DNA of 64,000 nucleotides. Source: an uncultured Prevotellaceae bacterium. Its GTDB lineage: Bacteria; Bacteroidota; Bacteroidia; Bacteroidales; Bacteroidaceae. The stretch spans positions 62,001-126,000 of the forward strand of contig CADASP010000010.1 of the NCBI GenBank assembly GCA_902790625.1. The letters are read 5' to 3'. Below the pieces are notes generated by a model, which was not told the origin of the DNA, ran no database searches, and saw only the letters and a list, made by a program, of their open reading frames with translations. Both the position numbers and the translations under genes were made by a program. Positions 28,472 to 36,252 of the stretch are shown here, piece after piece. The first letter of the stretch is position 1. Each line of letters opens with the position of its first letter.

Positions 28472-28579
28472 AAGCCCCTCCCCCCGCCCCCCCCTGGGGG
28501 GGAGCATATAGACTTGCTATCGGAAAGCAAATAGCAGAACTATATGCTCCCCCCCAGGGGGGGGCGGGGGGAGGGGCTT
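28472..28579. repeat. Perfect 39-bp inverted repeat (palindromic element, intergenic copy)
   Basis: Arms 28472-28510 and 28541-28579 are exact complements, very GC-rich, around a 30-nt centre that begins GACTTGC and ends AGAAC. The centre matches that of the palindrome inside the U32 peptidase gene at 33555-33674 (ATAGACTTGC ... AACTATAT). The element lies between the convergent CE15-GH8 and small membrane protein genes and could also work as a terminator. Confidence 0.85.
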
Positions 28580-28606
28580 GGAGGGGCTTGGGCTTGGGCT
28601 TCTGGG

Positions 28607-28807
28607 TCAACTCTCTGTTTTTTTGCGCTTCTCCTCCAGCAAGCATCCTATTTTGCATTCGCCCGTGGCCACGCCGCTGCACGTGGAGCAGTCGCCGTGG
28701 GCTTCTACCACCGGCTCGTCGGTGCCGCCTTTTGTAAACATCGAGGCCAAGGCGGCCACTACTCCCAGCGCGAGGAGCGAAAGCAGACAAATAATGACGA
28801 ACTGCAT
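28607..28807 (-). CDS. Small Cys-rich single-pass membrane protein
   Basis: A 66-aa protein. The start at 28807 (MQFVIICLLSLLALGVVAAL) gives one N-terminal membrane helix. The remaining segment carries four Cys (CSTCSGVATGECKIGC) and a basic tail. The longer in-frame start at 28945 overlaps aroA and was rejected. The gene follows the aroA stop by 16 bp on the same strand, so the two probably form an operon. Similar short helix-plus-Cys proteins occur in Bacteroidales; the four Cys suggest metal or Fe-S binding, which is inference. Confidence 0.7.
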   Translation of the reverse strand: MQFVIICLLSLLALGVVAALASMFTKGGTDEPVVEAHGDCSTCSGVATGECKIGCLLEEKRKKTES

Positions 28808-28823
28808 TTGTGGCTGTTTCTGT

Positions 28824-30080
28824 TTACTCGTGCTCAGTGATGCGGAATCCCGCTTGCTGCAGGTGCTCCCAGTATTGTGGATACGACTTGGTGACCACCT
28901 GCGGATGGCGTATGGCGATGGGGCGGCGCAGGGCCAGGGGTGCAAAGGCCAATGCCATGCGATGGTCGCTGTAGGTGTCGATGATGGGTGTGTCGTCGCT
29001 GCAGGGCACCATGGTTCCGTCCCATTTCAGCTCGCTGTCGTTGGCATCTGTCAGCACATATCCCAGCTTGGCCATCTCCGTCTTCAAGGCTGCAATGCGG
29101 TCGGTTTCTTTTATCTTCAGTGTGCGCAATCCGGTGAAGTGGAACGGCACGCCCAGTGCGCAGCAGCTCACAACGATGGTTTGCGCCAGGTCGGGGGCAT
29201 TACTGAAGTCCAGCTCCAGCCTGGTCACGCGGTGGCCGCTCTTGCGCAGTGTCACCGTGGTGGGCTGCCCATTCTTTCGCGATGCGAAGCGCGTGCTCAC
29301 TCCCAGCAGACTAAAGATGTAGCGCACCGCCGAGTCGCCCTGCTTCGAGCCATCCATCAGTCCCTCCAGCTCTATTTCGGCTTCATCGTCGGTCGACAGT
29401 GCCACTATCTCATACCAATAGCTGGCCGCACTCCAGTCGTTCTCGATGTAGAAAGCCCGTGGCTGATATGCTTGCGGCGCCACGCTGATGGTGTCGATGC
29501 TTGTCCAGTCGACCTTTGCGCCAAACTCGCGCATCGTCCACAGCGTCAAGTCGATATAAGGTCGCGAGATGATGTCGCCCATCAGGTGCAGTGTCAGTCC
29601 TTCTTCCAGCAGCGGTCCAATCATCAGCAATGCCGAAATGTACTGCGAGCTCACGTTGCCTTCCACCTCAAGATAGCCGCCCTGCAGCCGTCGACCCTCG
29701 ATGCGCAGCGGGGGGAACCCCTCTTCGCCGGCATATTCTATGTGGGCACCCAGATAGCGCAGCGCGTCGACGAGGATGCGTATGGGGCGGTGCTTCATGC
29801 GCTCGGTGCCCGTGAGCAGATGATGGCCGCTGTTAGTGGCCGAGAGGTAGGCAGTGGTGAAGCGCATGGCCGTTCCCGCAGCCCCGATGTCGATGATGTC
29901 GGGATTGTCGCGCAGCGCGCGGATAATCACCTCGGTGTCGTCGCAGTCGCTCAGGTTGTCGGGCATGATGCAACAGTCGGAGAGGGCATAGATGATGAGT
30001 GCTCGGTTGGAGATGCTCTTCGAGGGGGGCAGCTTCACCGTGCTATGCAGTAGGGGAGGGGGCGTAAGTATGTATTCCAT
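28824..30080 (-). CDS. aroA: 3-phosphoshikimate 1-carboxyvinyltransferase (EPSP synthase)
   Basis: A 418-aa cytosolic shikimate-pathway enzyme that condenses phosphoenolpyruvate with shikimate-3-phosphate. Visible motifs are LPPSKSISNRALII (substrate-binding Lys/Ser/Arg), GAAGTAMRFTTAYL, LTGTERMKHRPI, SSQYISALLMIG and the late LKIKETDRIAALKTEMAKLG and DTYSDHRMALAFAP. Length is typical, and the ATG at 30080 gives a standard N-terminus. It appears to be transcribed with the small Cys-rich membrane gene downstream. Confidence 0.97.
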   Translation of the reverse strand: MEYILTPPPLLHSTVKLPPSKSISNRALIIYALSDCCIMPDNLSDCDDTEVIIRALRDNPDIIDIGAAGTAMRFTTAYLSATNSGHHLLTGTERMKHRPIRILVDALRYLGAHIEYAGEEGFPPLRIEGRRLQGGYLEVEGNVSSQYISALLMIGPLLEEGLTLHLMGDIISRPYIDLTLWTMREFGAKVDWTSIDTISVAPQAYQPRAFYIENDWSAASYWYEIVALSTDDEAEIELEGLMDGSKQGDSAVRYIFSLLGVSTRFASRKNGQPTTVTLRKSGHRVTRLELDFSNAPDLAQTIVVSCCALGVPFHFTGLRTLKIKETDRIAALKTEMAKLGYVLTDANDSELKWDGTMVPCSDDTPIIDTYSDHRMALAFAPLALRRPIAIRHPQVVTKSYPQYWEHLQQAGFRITEHE

Positions 30081-30084
30081 TAAA

Positions 30085-30135
30085 CAATAACCAATAACCG
30101 TTAACCAATAACCAATAACCGTTAAACGTTAACCT
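30085..30135. repeat. Short AACCAATAACCGTT repeats upstream of aroA
   Basis: The 10-14-nt words AACCAATAACCGTT and AATAACCGTTAA recur in tandem, ending with AAACGTTAACC. The gap from 30081 to 30263 holds no gene. It forms the aroA 5' leader, so it could affect expression, but no known motif is present. Confidence 0.6.
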
Positions 30136-30263
30136 ATTCACTTCCTGTAGCTTGTGGATGCTGGTAACTGGGATGAGAACTCAGATGTGAGGAAGGGCAT
30201 AAAGATGTACTTTCGGAGAAACTATTGTCCAAACTCCCAAACTCCTCAACCAAACACACAGTC

Positions 30264-31442
30264 TCAGCCGTTGGTGCTATCTACATACCACTGCATCAGG
30301 CGCTCCACGCCCTCCTCAATTTCCACTTTGTGCTGCCATCCCAGGCTGTGCAGCTTGCTCACGTCGATGAGCTTGCGCATGGTGCCGTCGGGCTTGGAGG
30401 CGTCGAACTCTACGTAGCCCTCGAAGCCCACCGCCTTCACCACCAGTCCTGCTAAGCTGGCGATGGTGAGCTCCTTGCCGGTGCCCACGTTGATGTGGCA
30501 GTTGCGAATCTCGCCTAATGCGGGCAGTGCGCCGCCTCTTCCCTGCGAGTGGTTGCGGTCTACGGCCCCGTCGGTGGCAGCGCCATAGTGCACCGAGCTG
30601 TAGCGGGGCGTGCCCACGATGTCGGCAAAGTCTACGTTGAGCAGCACATGCACCGAGGCGTCGGCCATGTCGTCGCTCCAGAGGAACTCGCGCAGGGGCT
30701 TGCCTGTTCCCCACAGCACCACCCGGTTGTCGTAGATGCCATACTTGGCCAACACCTCCTTGATGGCTTCGTGGCTGCAGCTGCCGTCAACGCCCTCCAC
30801 GGGTCGCAAGTCCAGGTCGCGGCTGATGCGCTGCCACTGGCCTTGGTGCAGCAGGTGAGCCAGTAGCACCTTGCGCATCATGGCGGGCATCACGTGTGAG
30901 TTCTCTAAGTGGAAGTTGTCGCCCGGCCCATAGAGGTTGGTGGGCATCACGGCGATGTAGTTGGTGCCATACTGCAGGTTGTAGCTCTCGCACATCTTCA
31001 GGCCCGCAATCTTGGCGATGGCGTAGGGCTCGTTGGTGTATTCCAGCGGCGACGTCAGCAGCGCATCCTCCTTCATGGGTTGCGGTGCATTCTTGGGATA
31101 GATGCAGGTGCTGCCCAGGAAGAGCAGTTTCTTGACACCATGGCGATAAGCCTCGCTGATGACGTTGCACTGCATCTGCATGTTCTGCATGATGAAGTCG
31201 GCGCGATAGAGCGAGTTGGCCATGATGCCGCCCACGAAGGCAGCTGCCAGCACCACGGCCTCGGGCTGCTCCTCGTCGAAAAAGCGGCGCACGGCCAGCT
31301 GGTCGGTCAGGTCCAGTTCGCTGTGTGTGCGTCCCACCAGGTTGGTGAATCCACGCTGTTGCAGGTTGCGCCAAATGGCCGACCCCACCAGTCCACGGTG
31401 GCCAGCCACGTATATCTTTGTCTGTTTGTCGGTTATACTCAT
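30264..31442 (-). CDS. fcl: GDP-L-fucose synthase
   Basis: A 392-aa extended SDR expected to convert GDP-4-keto-6-deoxymannose to GDP-L-fucose with NADPH. Motifs are IYVAGHRGLVGSAIWRNL (Rossmann loop), LGSTCIYPKNAPQPMKEDAL, YAIAKIAGLKMCESYNLQYG (YxxxK), MPTNLYGPGDNF and LREFLWSDDMADA. Around residues 275-310 is an insert (SSVHYGAATDGAVDRNHS) not found in short ~310-aa versions but common in Bacteroidota. The GDP-mannose 4,6-dehydratase gene that often accompanies it is not in the window beside it. Confidence 0.94.
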   Translation of the reverse strand: MSITDKQTKIYVAGHRGLVGSAIWRNLQQRGFTNLVGRTHSELDLTDQLAVRRFFDEEQPEAVVLAAAFVGGIMANSLYRADFIMQNMQMQCNVISEAYRHGVKKLLFLGSTCIYPKNAPQPMKEDALLTSPLEYTNEPYAIAKIAGLKMCESYNLQYGTNYIAVMPTNLYGPGDNFHLENSHVMPAMMRKVLLAHLLHQGQWQRISRDLDLRPVEGVDGSCSHEAIKEVLAKYGIYDNRVVLWGTGKPLREFLWSDDMADASVHVLLNVDFADIVGTPRYSSVHYGAATDGAVDRNHSQGRGGALPALGEIRNCHINVGTGKELTIASLAGLVVKAVGFEGYVEFDASKPDGTMRKLIDVSKLHSLGWQHKVEIEEGVERLMQWYVDSTNG

Positions 31443-31469
31443 ATCTTTTTAATTAGTGATTTCGTGCTG

Positions 31470-31501
31470 CAAATTTACAAAAACTTCTGCAACCAACCAA
31501 G
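31470..31501 (-). promoter_or_regulatory. Promoter of GDP-L-fucose synthase
   Basis: On the minus strand CTTG (31501-31498), a 20-nt spacer and TAAATTTG (31477-31470), 28 bp before the ATG. Confidence 0.65.
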
Positions 31502-31686
31502 CGGTTGCGCATATTTATTTTCAACCCTTCAGTTCAACACATCAGCGAATCGGCCTCATTAATTCATTCCCAGTGTTATCTGCCGCAGAGCGGTCTTTTA
31601 AAAAACCAAATAAAACCAAATAAAACCAACAAAAACATGATTATTTTTTGTCTTAGAAGATTTGATTACAATCAAATCGTATTTTA

Positions 31687-32242
31687 TTTGGTTTTTTGAA
31701 AGACGCGAAGCGTAATTTGTGCCATGAACATTTCTTTCATTTGTTCAGAGGCCTTTGTTTCAGCTATGTCTTGAATGGTTAATTTCTGCTTAAGACAGGG
31801 GGGGGGAATTGTGAAGGGATGTGAAATGGAAATTCCAGAATTATTACAAAAATATTTTTCATTCTGGAACGAAAGATGCACACTTTCGGCGGTTTGTGCA
31901 GGGTTCAGGGGCGGGGGAAAAAGGACTTTTAGGGCTAATTTTGCACAGCCGTGGTGGTTTTGTGCAGTATTTTAGACGATTTTTGAGCCGATTTCCGTTT
32001 CTGTAAGCACGCCCCATCAGAAAACGGCAACGCCAAATTTTTTTTGGGCGTTGACTTTTTCGAGCCATCGAAGGGGTTTTGATGGTATTTTGAGGGTAAT
32101 CGGCTGAAAACCAATTATTTGTCAAACCCTCTCAAAACTCGCGTTTTTTCGGCCAAAAGTTTTCTCGTGGAAAATTTTCGAAATATGAGGGCCTTTAGCT
32201 GTTTTTGGGAGGCATCCGTTTTAATATTTTTTTATGTTCGGG
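31687..32242. repeat. Dispersed ~555-bp intergenic repeat, copy B
   Basis: This is the second copy of the repeat at 4886-5439, in the same orientation. Just left of it, 31659-31678 is a palindrome (GATTTGATT-AC-AATCAAATC) that recurs with the repeat edge at 41826-41886. The minus-strand 69-codon frame is at 31859-32068. The gap 31443-32304 holds nothing else that I can support besides the fcl promoter. Both full copies lie next to the 5' end of a minus-strand gene. Confidence 0.85.
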
Positions 32243-32304
32243 CTGCGAGTGACTTTATGAAATTTGGAGTGCTCCAAATGATTGTGGGGCGTATGCCTAT
32301 GAGT

Positions 32305-33318
32305 TCAAACGTTCATGGCGCCGCATCGTGGGCATGGCCCTTTCGAGCGCAGGGGCAGGCCGCACTGTCCGCAGGCATAGCGTGGGCGGCTGTGCCTGAT
32401 GTAGCGGAGCAGGGCAAAGACGACGTAGGCCACTAATAGGGGATAGCCAACATAGAAAAGGGTGGAGACGCTGAAGACCACGTAGCACACACTGCACACA
32501 GCAGCCAGCCCCACCACATAGAGCAGCGCCTGACCTGTGGACAGCAGACGGAACACATCGTAGAGCGCGGCGGCGGCCACGACAAACAATGCCCAGACGA
32601 TGGCCAGGAACACGCCCAGGTGCAGCGGCAACGCAAAGGGGTTGAGGGTGGGGTGGTAGTAGTAGTGGCGCCACGACTCGGGGTCGGCCAGCTGTATGGT
32701 GCTGTAGATGACGGCGGCTACGGCCACTAATAGGCAGAGTAGGGTGGGGTAGAACGAGGGGATGTCGCGCAGGTGAACGATGGGAGCGTGGCGGCGATAG
32801 AGTCGGCCCACCACATAGAGAGCGAGACAGAGCACCACCACGGCGAGCATGATGAGCAGATGGCTGTCGGAGAAGAAGTCGATGAAGCGCGACACGGGGT
32901 TGTCGGGTGCCACGGCTGCCAACAGGTCGCCCTCGTGGAGCCAGCCCATAGTGAGCTGGTCGCGCGCCACCTGCACCCACACGCTGTCGATGGTGTCGGA
33001 GGCGAAGGTGGCGATGTCGGCTACCACCAGCCGGTCGTGGCGCAGCACGCGGATGGTGTCGACACGCATGCCGACGACGGCCTCGCCGGGCTGCTGCACG
33101 ATGAGCGCCAGCGAGTCGGCCGTGACCACGAAGTTGTAGTTCTGCGTGTAGTGGTGGGTGGTGTAGAACGACACGGAGTCAACCTGCTCGGCTGTAGGCA
33201 CCCAGCCGTCGGGTGTGGGCGAGGGCTGTCGATAGCAGGAGGATAGCACTACGCTAAATAACAAATGAACAATGAGCAATGAAATAGTTGTCAGCTTCCT
33301 CAAAAGCCGAAAACTCAT
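32305..33318 (-). CDS. Membrane protein with lipobox-like N-terminus and C-terminal zinc ribbon
   Basis: A ~337-aa protein; in-frame ATGs at 33345 and 33330 are alternative starts. The N-terminus resembles a lipoprotein signal (LLIVHLLFSVVLSSC). Residues ~25-165 are a soluble domain with SH3-like character (VWVQVARDQLTMGWLHEGDL). Five or so hydrophobic segments follow (LLIMLAVVVLCLALYVV, LLCLLVAVAAVIYS, LGVFLAIVWALFVVAAAALY, LLYVVGLAAVCSVCYVVF). The last ~25 residues carry a CxxC...CxxC zinc ribbon (CGQCGLPLRSKGPCPRCG). It follows the U32 peptidase gene with a gap of about 40 bp and is probably co-transcribed. Function is unknown. Confidence 0.8.
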   Translation of the reverse strand: MSFRLLRKLTTISLLIVHLLFSVVLSSCYRQPSPTPDGWVPTAEQVDSVSFYTTHHYTQNYNFVVTADSLALIVQQPGEAVVGMRVDTIRVLRHDRLVVADIATFASDTIDSVWVQVARDQLTMGWLHEGDLLAAVAPDNPVSRFIDFFSDSHLLIMLAVVVLCLALYVVGRLYRRHAPIVHLRDIPSFYPTLLCLLVAVAAVIYSTIQLADPESWRHYYYHPTLNPFALPLHLGVFLAIVWALFVVAAAALYDVFRLLSTGQALLYVVGLAAVCSVCYVVFSVSTLFYVGYPLLVAYVVFALLRYIRHSRPRYACGQCGLPLRSKGPCPRCGAMNV

Positions 33319-33355
33319 CTCTCGTGTCATTCGCTCATCTCTCATTTGTCATTTG

Positions 33356-35131
33356 TCATTTAGGCCGTAGGCCGCAGCCCGCCTTGACATTCATCTGGCA
33401 TTGGCTGCAGTCGAACTGTAGCGTGAAGGTACGTCCGTCGGCGAGTCGCAGCGAGAGTGGTTCATGCCACGTGGGTCGTCGTCCGCCATGCTTCACGCAG
33501 TAGCCCAGCTCGTGGCGGAGGCAGTAGCGGCATTGCATCAGTAAATCCGAAGGAGCAGACCCACCCCCATCCCCTCCCTGTGAGGGAGGGGCGTAGATAG
33601 ACTTGCCGTTTGCCGGGGGGGCGGCAAAACTATATACTCCCCTCCCTTTAGGGAGGGGGTGGGGGTGGGTCTGCTGGGTGGTAAGGCTCCTCCTCATTGC
33701 TGCCAGCTGGCTGCTGGGGATGAAATAGTTGAAGTCGTCGGGCAAGTCCACGTGGGTGCACTCGTAGGGTGTTCCCCCTAAGCGGCATAGCTGGTCGATG
33801 ATGTTCTGCCGCTGAGGACTCTTGGCCTGCTGGTGCTCGATGGCCATCTGCACCGTGTGGCCGTCCATGGAGAGCGCGAAGCCGTCGGGCGTGGCGCGGA
33901 GGCTCATCACCACAGGAATCTTGCGCTCGGCACTGGGCTTGGCCAGCGTGCGCTCCATCTGCTGGTCGTTGCTGCGGAAGAGGGGCATGCCGCGACGCAA
34001 GCCTTCGGGCATACGCTGAGGGAAGAGGCGGTTGCCCTCGACGCGGTTCACGCGGAACCCCTGCAGTTGCTGCTGGTCGTCGAAGAAGCACAGGCCGTCG
34101 CCATTGGCGAAGGCTGCTGTGCCAGCCACGGTGAGCCACTGCGGTCGCAGCTCCTTCACCTGTCCCACCTGCTGGCCTATGGCCTTGGGCGTGAAGAAGG
34201 AAGCCTGTGCCGGTTGGCGACCGTCGACGAAGTAGGTGGTGTAGCCACGGTTGAATGTTCGGTCGAGATGGGGCTGAAACGTGTAGGTGCACCGTCCGCG
34301 CGAGGCCCTGACGTAGCGGTCGGGATGATGTGCGATGTATTGGTTGAGCAGCTCGCTGTAGGCGGCCGTGACGTTCTTCACGTAGGCGATGTCCTTCAGC
34401 CGTCCTTCTATTTTAAAAGATGTGGCGCCCGCCTCGATGAGCCGGTGCAGGTGGTGGCTCAGGTTCAGGTCTTTCAGCGAGAGCAGATGCTGCTGATGCA
34501 GCAGCTCGTTGCCATCGGCATCGACGAGGTCGAACTTCATTCGGCAGAACTGCGCACACTCGCCCCTGTTGGCCGAACGGTTGAAACAATATTCCGAGGC
34601 GTAGCAGAGTCCGCTGTAGCTGACGCAGAGGGCACCGTGCACAAACACCTCCAGCTCCATCTGCGGCACCTGCGCGTGGATGGCGGCCACCTCGTCGATG
34701 GTGAGTTCGCGTGCCAGCACGGCGCGACTGAAGCCCTGCTGCCACAGCCATTCCACCTTCTGGGCGGTGCGCGCGTCGGCCTGGGTGGAGGCGTGGAAAC
34801 CGAGGCGAAGGGGCTGCAAGCGGTTGGGGGCCAGGCGCATGTCTTGGATGAGCACAGCGTCGACCTGCGCATCGGCCAGCTGGCCAAGCAGCTCAAGGGC
34901 TTGGGGCAGTTCGTCGTCGTGGAGCAGGGTGTTCACGGTGGCATAGACCTTGGCATCATACTGATGGGCATACTGGCAGAGGGTGGCAATGTCGGCCACG
35001 CTGTTGCCGGCAGCAGCACGCGCACCAAAGAGTGGCGGTCCGATGTAGACCGCGTCGGCGCCATGGTCGATAGCCGCCATGCCACACTCCAAGTTCTTGG
35101 CCGGTGCCAACAGTTCCAATTCTTTCATCAC
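33356..35131 (-). CDS. Peptidase U32 family protein with in-frame palindromic insert
   Basis: A 591-aa protein of the U32/YegQ-RlhA family; members act in collagen degradation or in 23S rRNA C2501 hydroxylation. Motifs are LELLAPAKNLECGMAAIDHG, GADAVYIG, the signature EVFVHGALCVSYSGLCYASE, NRGECAQFCRMKF and SFKIEGRLKD. Cys residues at the C-terminus (MQCRYCLRHELGYC, FDCSQCQMNV) complete the conserved region. About 40 residues at ~486-526, rich in Pro/Gly (LPKGRGVYSFAAPP, SIYAPPSQGGDGGG), are encoded exactly by a 120-bp palindromic repeat. The reading frame is kept through it. It lies between metA and the zinc-ribbon gene on the same strand. Confidence 0.93.
   Translation of the reverse strand: MMKELELLAPAKNLECGMAAIDHGADAVYIGPPLFGARAAAGNSVADIATLCQYAHQYDAKVYATVNTLLHDDELPQALELLGQLADAQVDAVLIQDMRLAPNRLQPLRLGFHASTQADARTAQKVEWLWQQGFSRAVLARELTIDEVAAIHAQVPQMELEVFVHGALCVSYSGLCYASEYCFNRSANRGECAQFCRMKFDLVDADGNELLHQQHLLSLKDLNLSHHLHRLIEAGATSFKIEGRLKDIAYVKNVTAAYSELLNQYIAHHPDRYVRASRGRCTYTFQPHLDRTFNRGYTTYFVDGRQPAQASFFTPKAIGQQVGQVKELRPQWLTVAGTAAFANGDGLCFFDDQQQLQGFRVNRVEGNRLFPQRMPEGLRRGMPLFRSNDQQMERTLAKPSAERKIPVVMSLRATPDGFALSMDGHTVQMAIEHQQAKSPQRQNIIDQLCRLGGTPYECTHVDLPDDFNYFIPSSQLAAMRRSLTTQQTHPHPLPKGRGVYSFAAPPANGKSIYAPPSQGGDGGGSAPSDLLMQCRYCLRHELGYCVKHGGRRPTWHEPLSLRLADGRTFTLQFDCSQCQMNVKAGCGLRPK
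33555..33674. repeat. 120-bp palindromic element inside the U32 peptidase gene
   Basis: Arms 33555-33579 and 33650-33674 are complementary over 25 bp with one mismatch. Each half also contains its own smaller palindrome (CCCCTCCCT-GTG-AGGGAGGGG; CCCCTCCCT-TT-AGGGAGGGG). The centre (ATAGACTTGCC ... AACTATAT) matches the intergenic element at 28472-28579. The length is 40 codons, so the host reading frame is unbroken. Confidence 0.88.
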
Positions 35132-35136
35132 AACAC

Positions 35137-35177
35137 CTAACTCCTAACTCCTAACTCCTAACTCCTCACTCCTAACT
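35137..35177. repeat. TAACTCC heptamer array at the metA/U32 junction
   Basis: Five to six units of CTAACTC run through the metA stop codon and the 40-bp gap before the U32 start. Changes in copy number would alter the spacing between the two genes. Same heptamer as 6673-6751 and 37863-37925. Confidence 0.75.
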
Positions 35178-36089
35178 GATCAACGAGATGTCGTATGGCG
35201 TCTCCTGATAGACGTAGTAGTTCACCCAGTTGTTGTAGAACAGGTTGGCATGTGCCCTCCAGCTGACGACGGGCAGTCGCGAGGGGTCGTCGTTGGGGTA
35301 ATAGTTGCGAGGCAATCCCACGTCGGTGCGCACGCCAAGGTCGCGCCGGTACTCGCCGTCGAGTGTCAGCGGTGCATACTCTAAGTGGCCTGTGATGAAG
35401 AACTCTCGGCCACCACGCGCCATGACCACGCTGACGCCACTCTCGTCGCCCTCGGCCAGCAGCGTCAGCTCCGGGTGCTGCTCAATGTCGGTGCGGCGCA
35501 CCTCGGTGTGGCGGCTGTGGGGCATCATAAACACATCGTCGAACCCTCGGAAGATGGGAAGGCGGGGCAGCAGCATGTGTTGTGGGAATATGCCAAACAT
35601 CTTTTTGTCGAGACCATATTTCGGCACGCCATAGTAGTGATAGAGCGCAGCCTGTGCAGCCCAGCAGATGAAGAGGGTGCTGGTGACGTGGGAGCGGGCC
35701 CAGTCGAAGATGTCGGTGATTTCGTCCCAGTAGCCCACGTCCTCATAGTCGAGCGTCTCCACGGGAGCGCCGGTGACAATCATGCCGTCGAACTTCTCCT
35801 GCCGCATCACGGCGAAGTCGCGATAGAACATCATCATGTGCTCTATCGGCGTGTTCTTGGGCGTATGGCTACGGAGTTTCATAAAGCTGATGTCGAGCTG
35901 AAGCGGCGTGTTCGAAAGCAGCCGTATGAGGTCGGTCTCGGTGGTGATCTTCAGCGGCATCAGGTTGAGAATGACGATGCGCAAGGGACGTATGTCCTGT
36001 GAATGGGCACGCGTGTCGTCCATCACGAAGATGTTCTCGCTCTTCAGCAGGTCGATGGCCGGCAATCGGTCGGGAAGTCGTAGTGGCAT
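35172..36089 (-). CDS. metA: Homoserine O-acyltransferase (MetA-type)
   Basis: A 305-aa cytosolic enzyme that activates homoserine with an acyl group (succinyl or acetyl) for methionine synthesis. The start at 36089 (MPLRLPDRLPAIDLLKSENI) is the conserved family N-terminus; the frame extends 18 codons further upstream but those include the promoter. The nucleophile Cys is in TLFICWAAQAALYHYYG, the Glu in FFITGHLEYAPL, and the catalytic-region His in MMPHSRHTEVR. Length matches the family (~300-310 aa). MetA proteins vary between succinyl- and acetyl-CoA, so the acyl donor is left open. It probably leads an operon with U32 and the zinc-ribbon protein. Confidence 0.94.
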   Translation of the reverse strand: MPLRLPDRLPAIDLLKSENIFVMDDTRAHSQDIRPLRIVILNLMPLKITTETDLIRLLSNTPLQLDISFMKLRSHTPKNTPIEHMMMFYRDFAVMRQEKFDGMIVTGAPVETLDYEDVGYWDEITDIFDWARSHVTSTLFICWAAQAALYHYYGVPKYGLDKKMFGIFPQHMLLPRLPIFRGFDDVFMMPHSRHTEVRRTDIEQHPELTLLAEGDESGVSVVMARGGREFFITGHLEYAPLTLDGEYRRDLGVRTDVGLPRNYYPNDDPSRLPVVSWRAHANLFYNNWVNYYVYQETPYDISLIS

Positions 36090-36112
36090 TTGTATGGATG
36101 TGTTATGATGTG

Positions 36113-36144
36113 CAAAGATACGAAAAAACAAAAGAAGCAGCAAA
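36113..36144 (-). promoter_or_regulatory. Promoter of metA
   Basis: On the minus strand TTTG (36144-36141), a 20-nt spacer and TATCTTTG (36120-36113), ~24 bp before the metA ATG. The exact consensus supports the shorter metA start. Confidence 0.75.
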
Positions 36145-36252
36145 CAAAACTCAACATTTTTGTTCTGCCGCCGCCGCTTTCTTGCCTTGCTTCGTCGTTT
36201 TTTCTTTTGCTAAATGATGGTGGATAAGAAAAAAGATGTAACTTTGCAGCCG

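Noticed and set aside
28578..30053. 491-codon plus-strand frame opposite aroA
   Set aside because: Antisense to aroA, begins inside the palindromic repeat.
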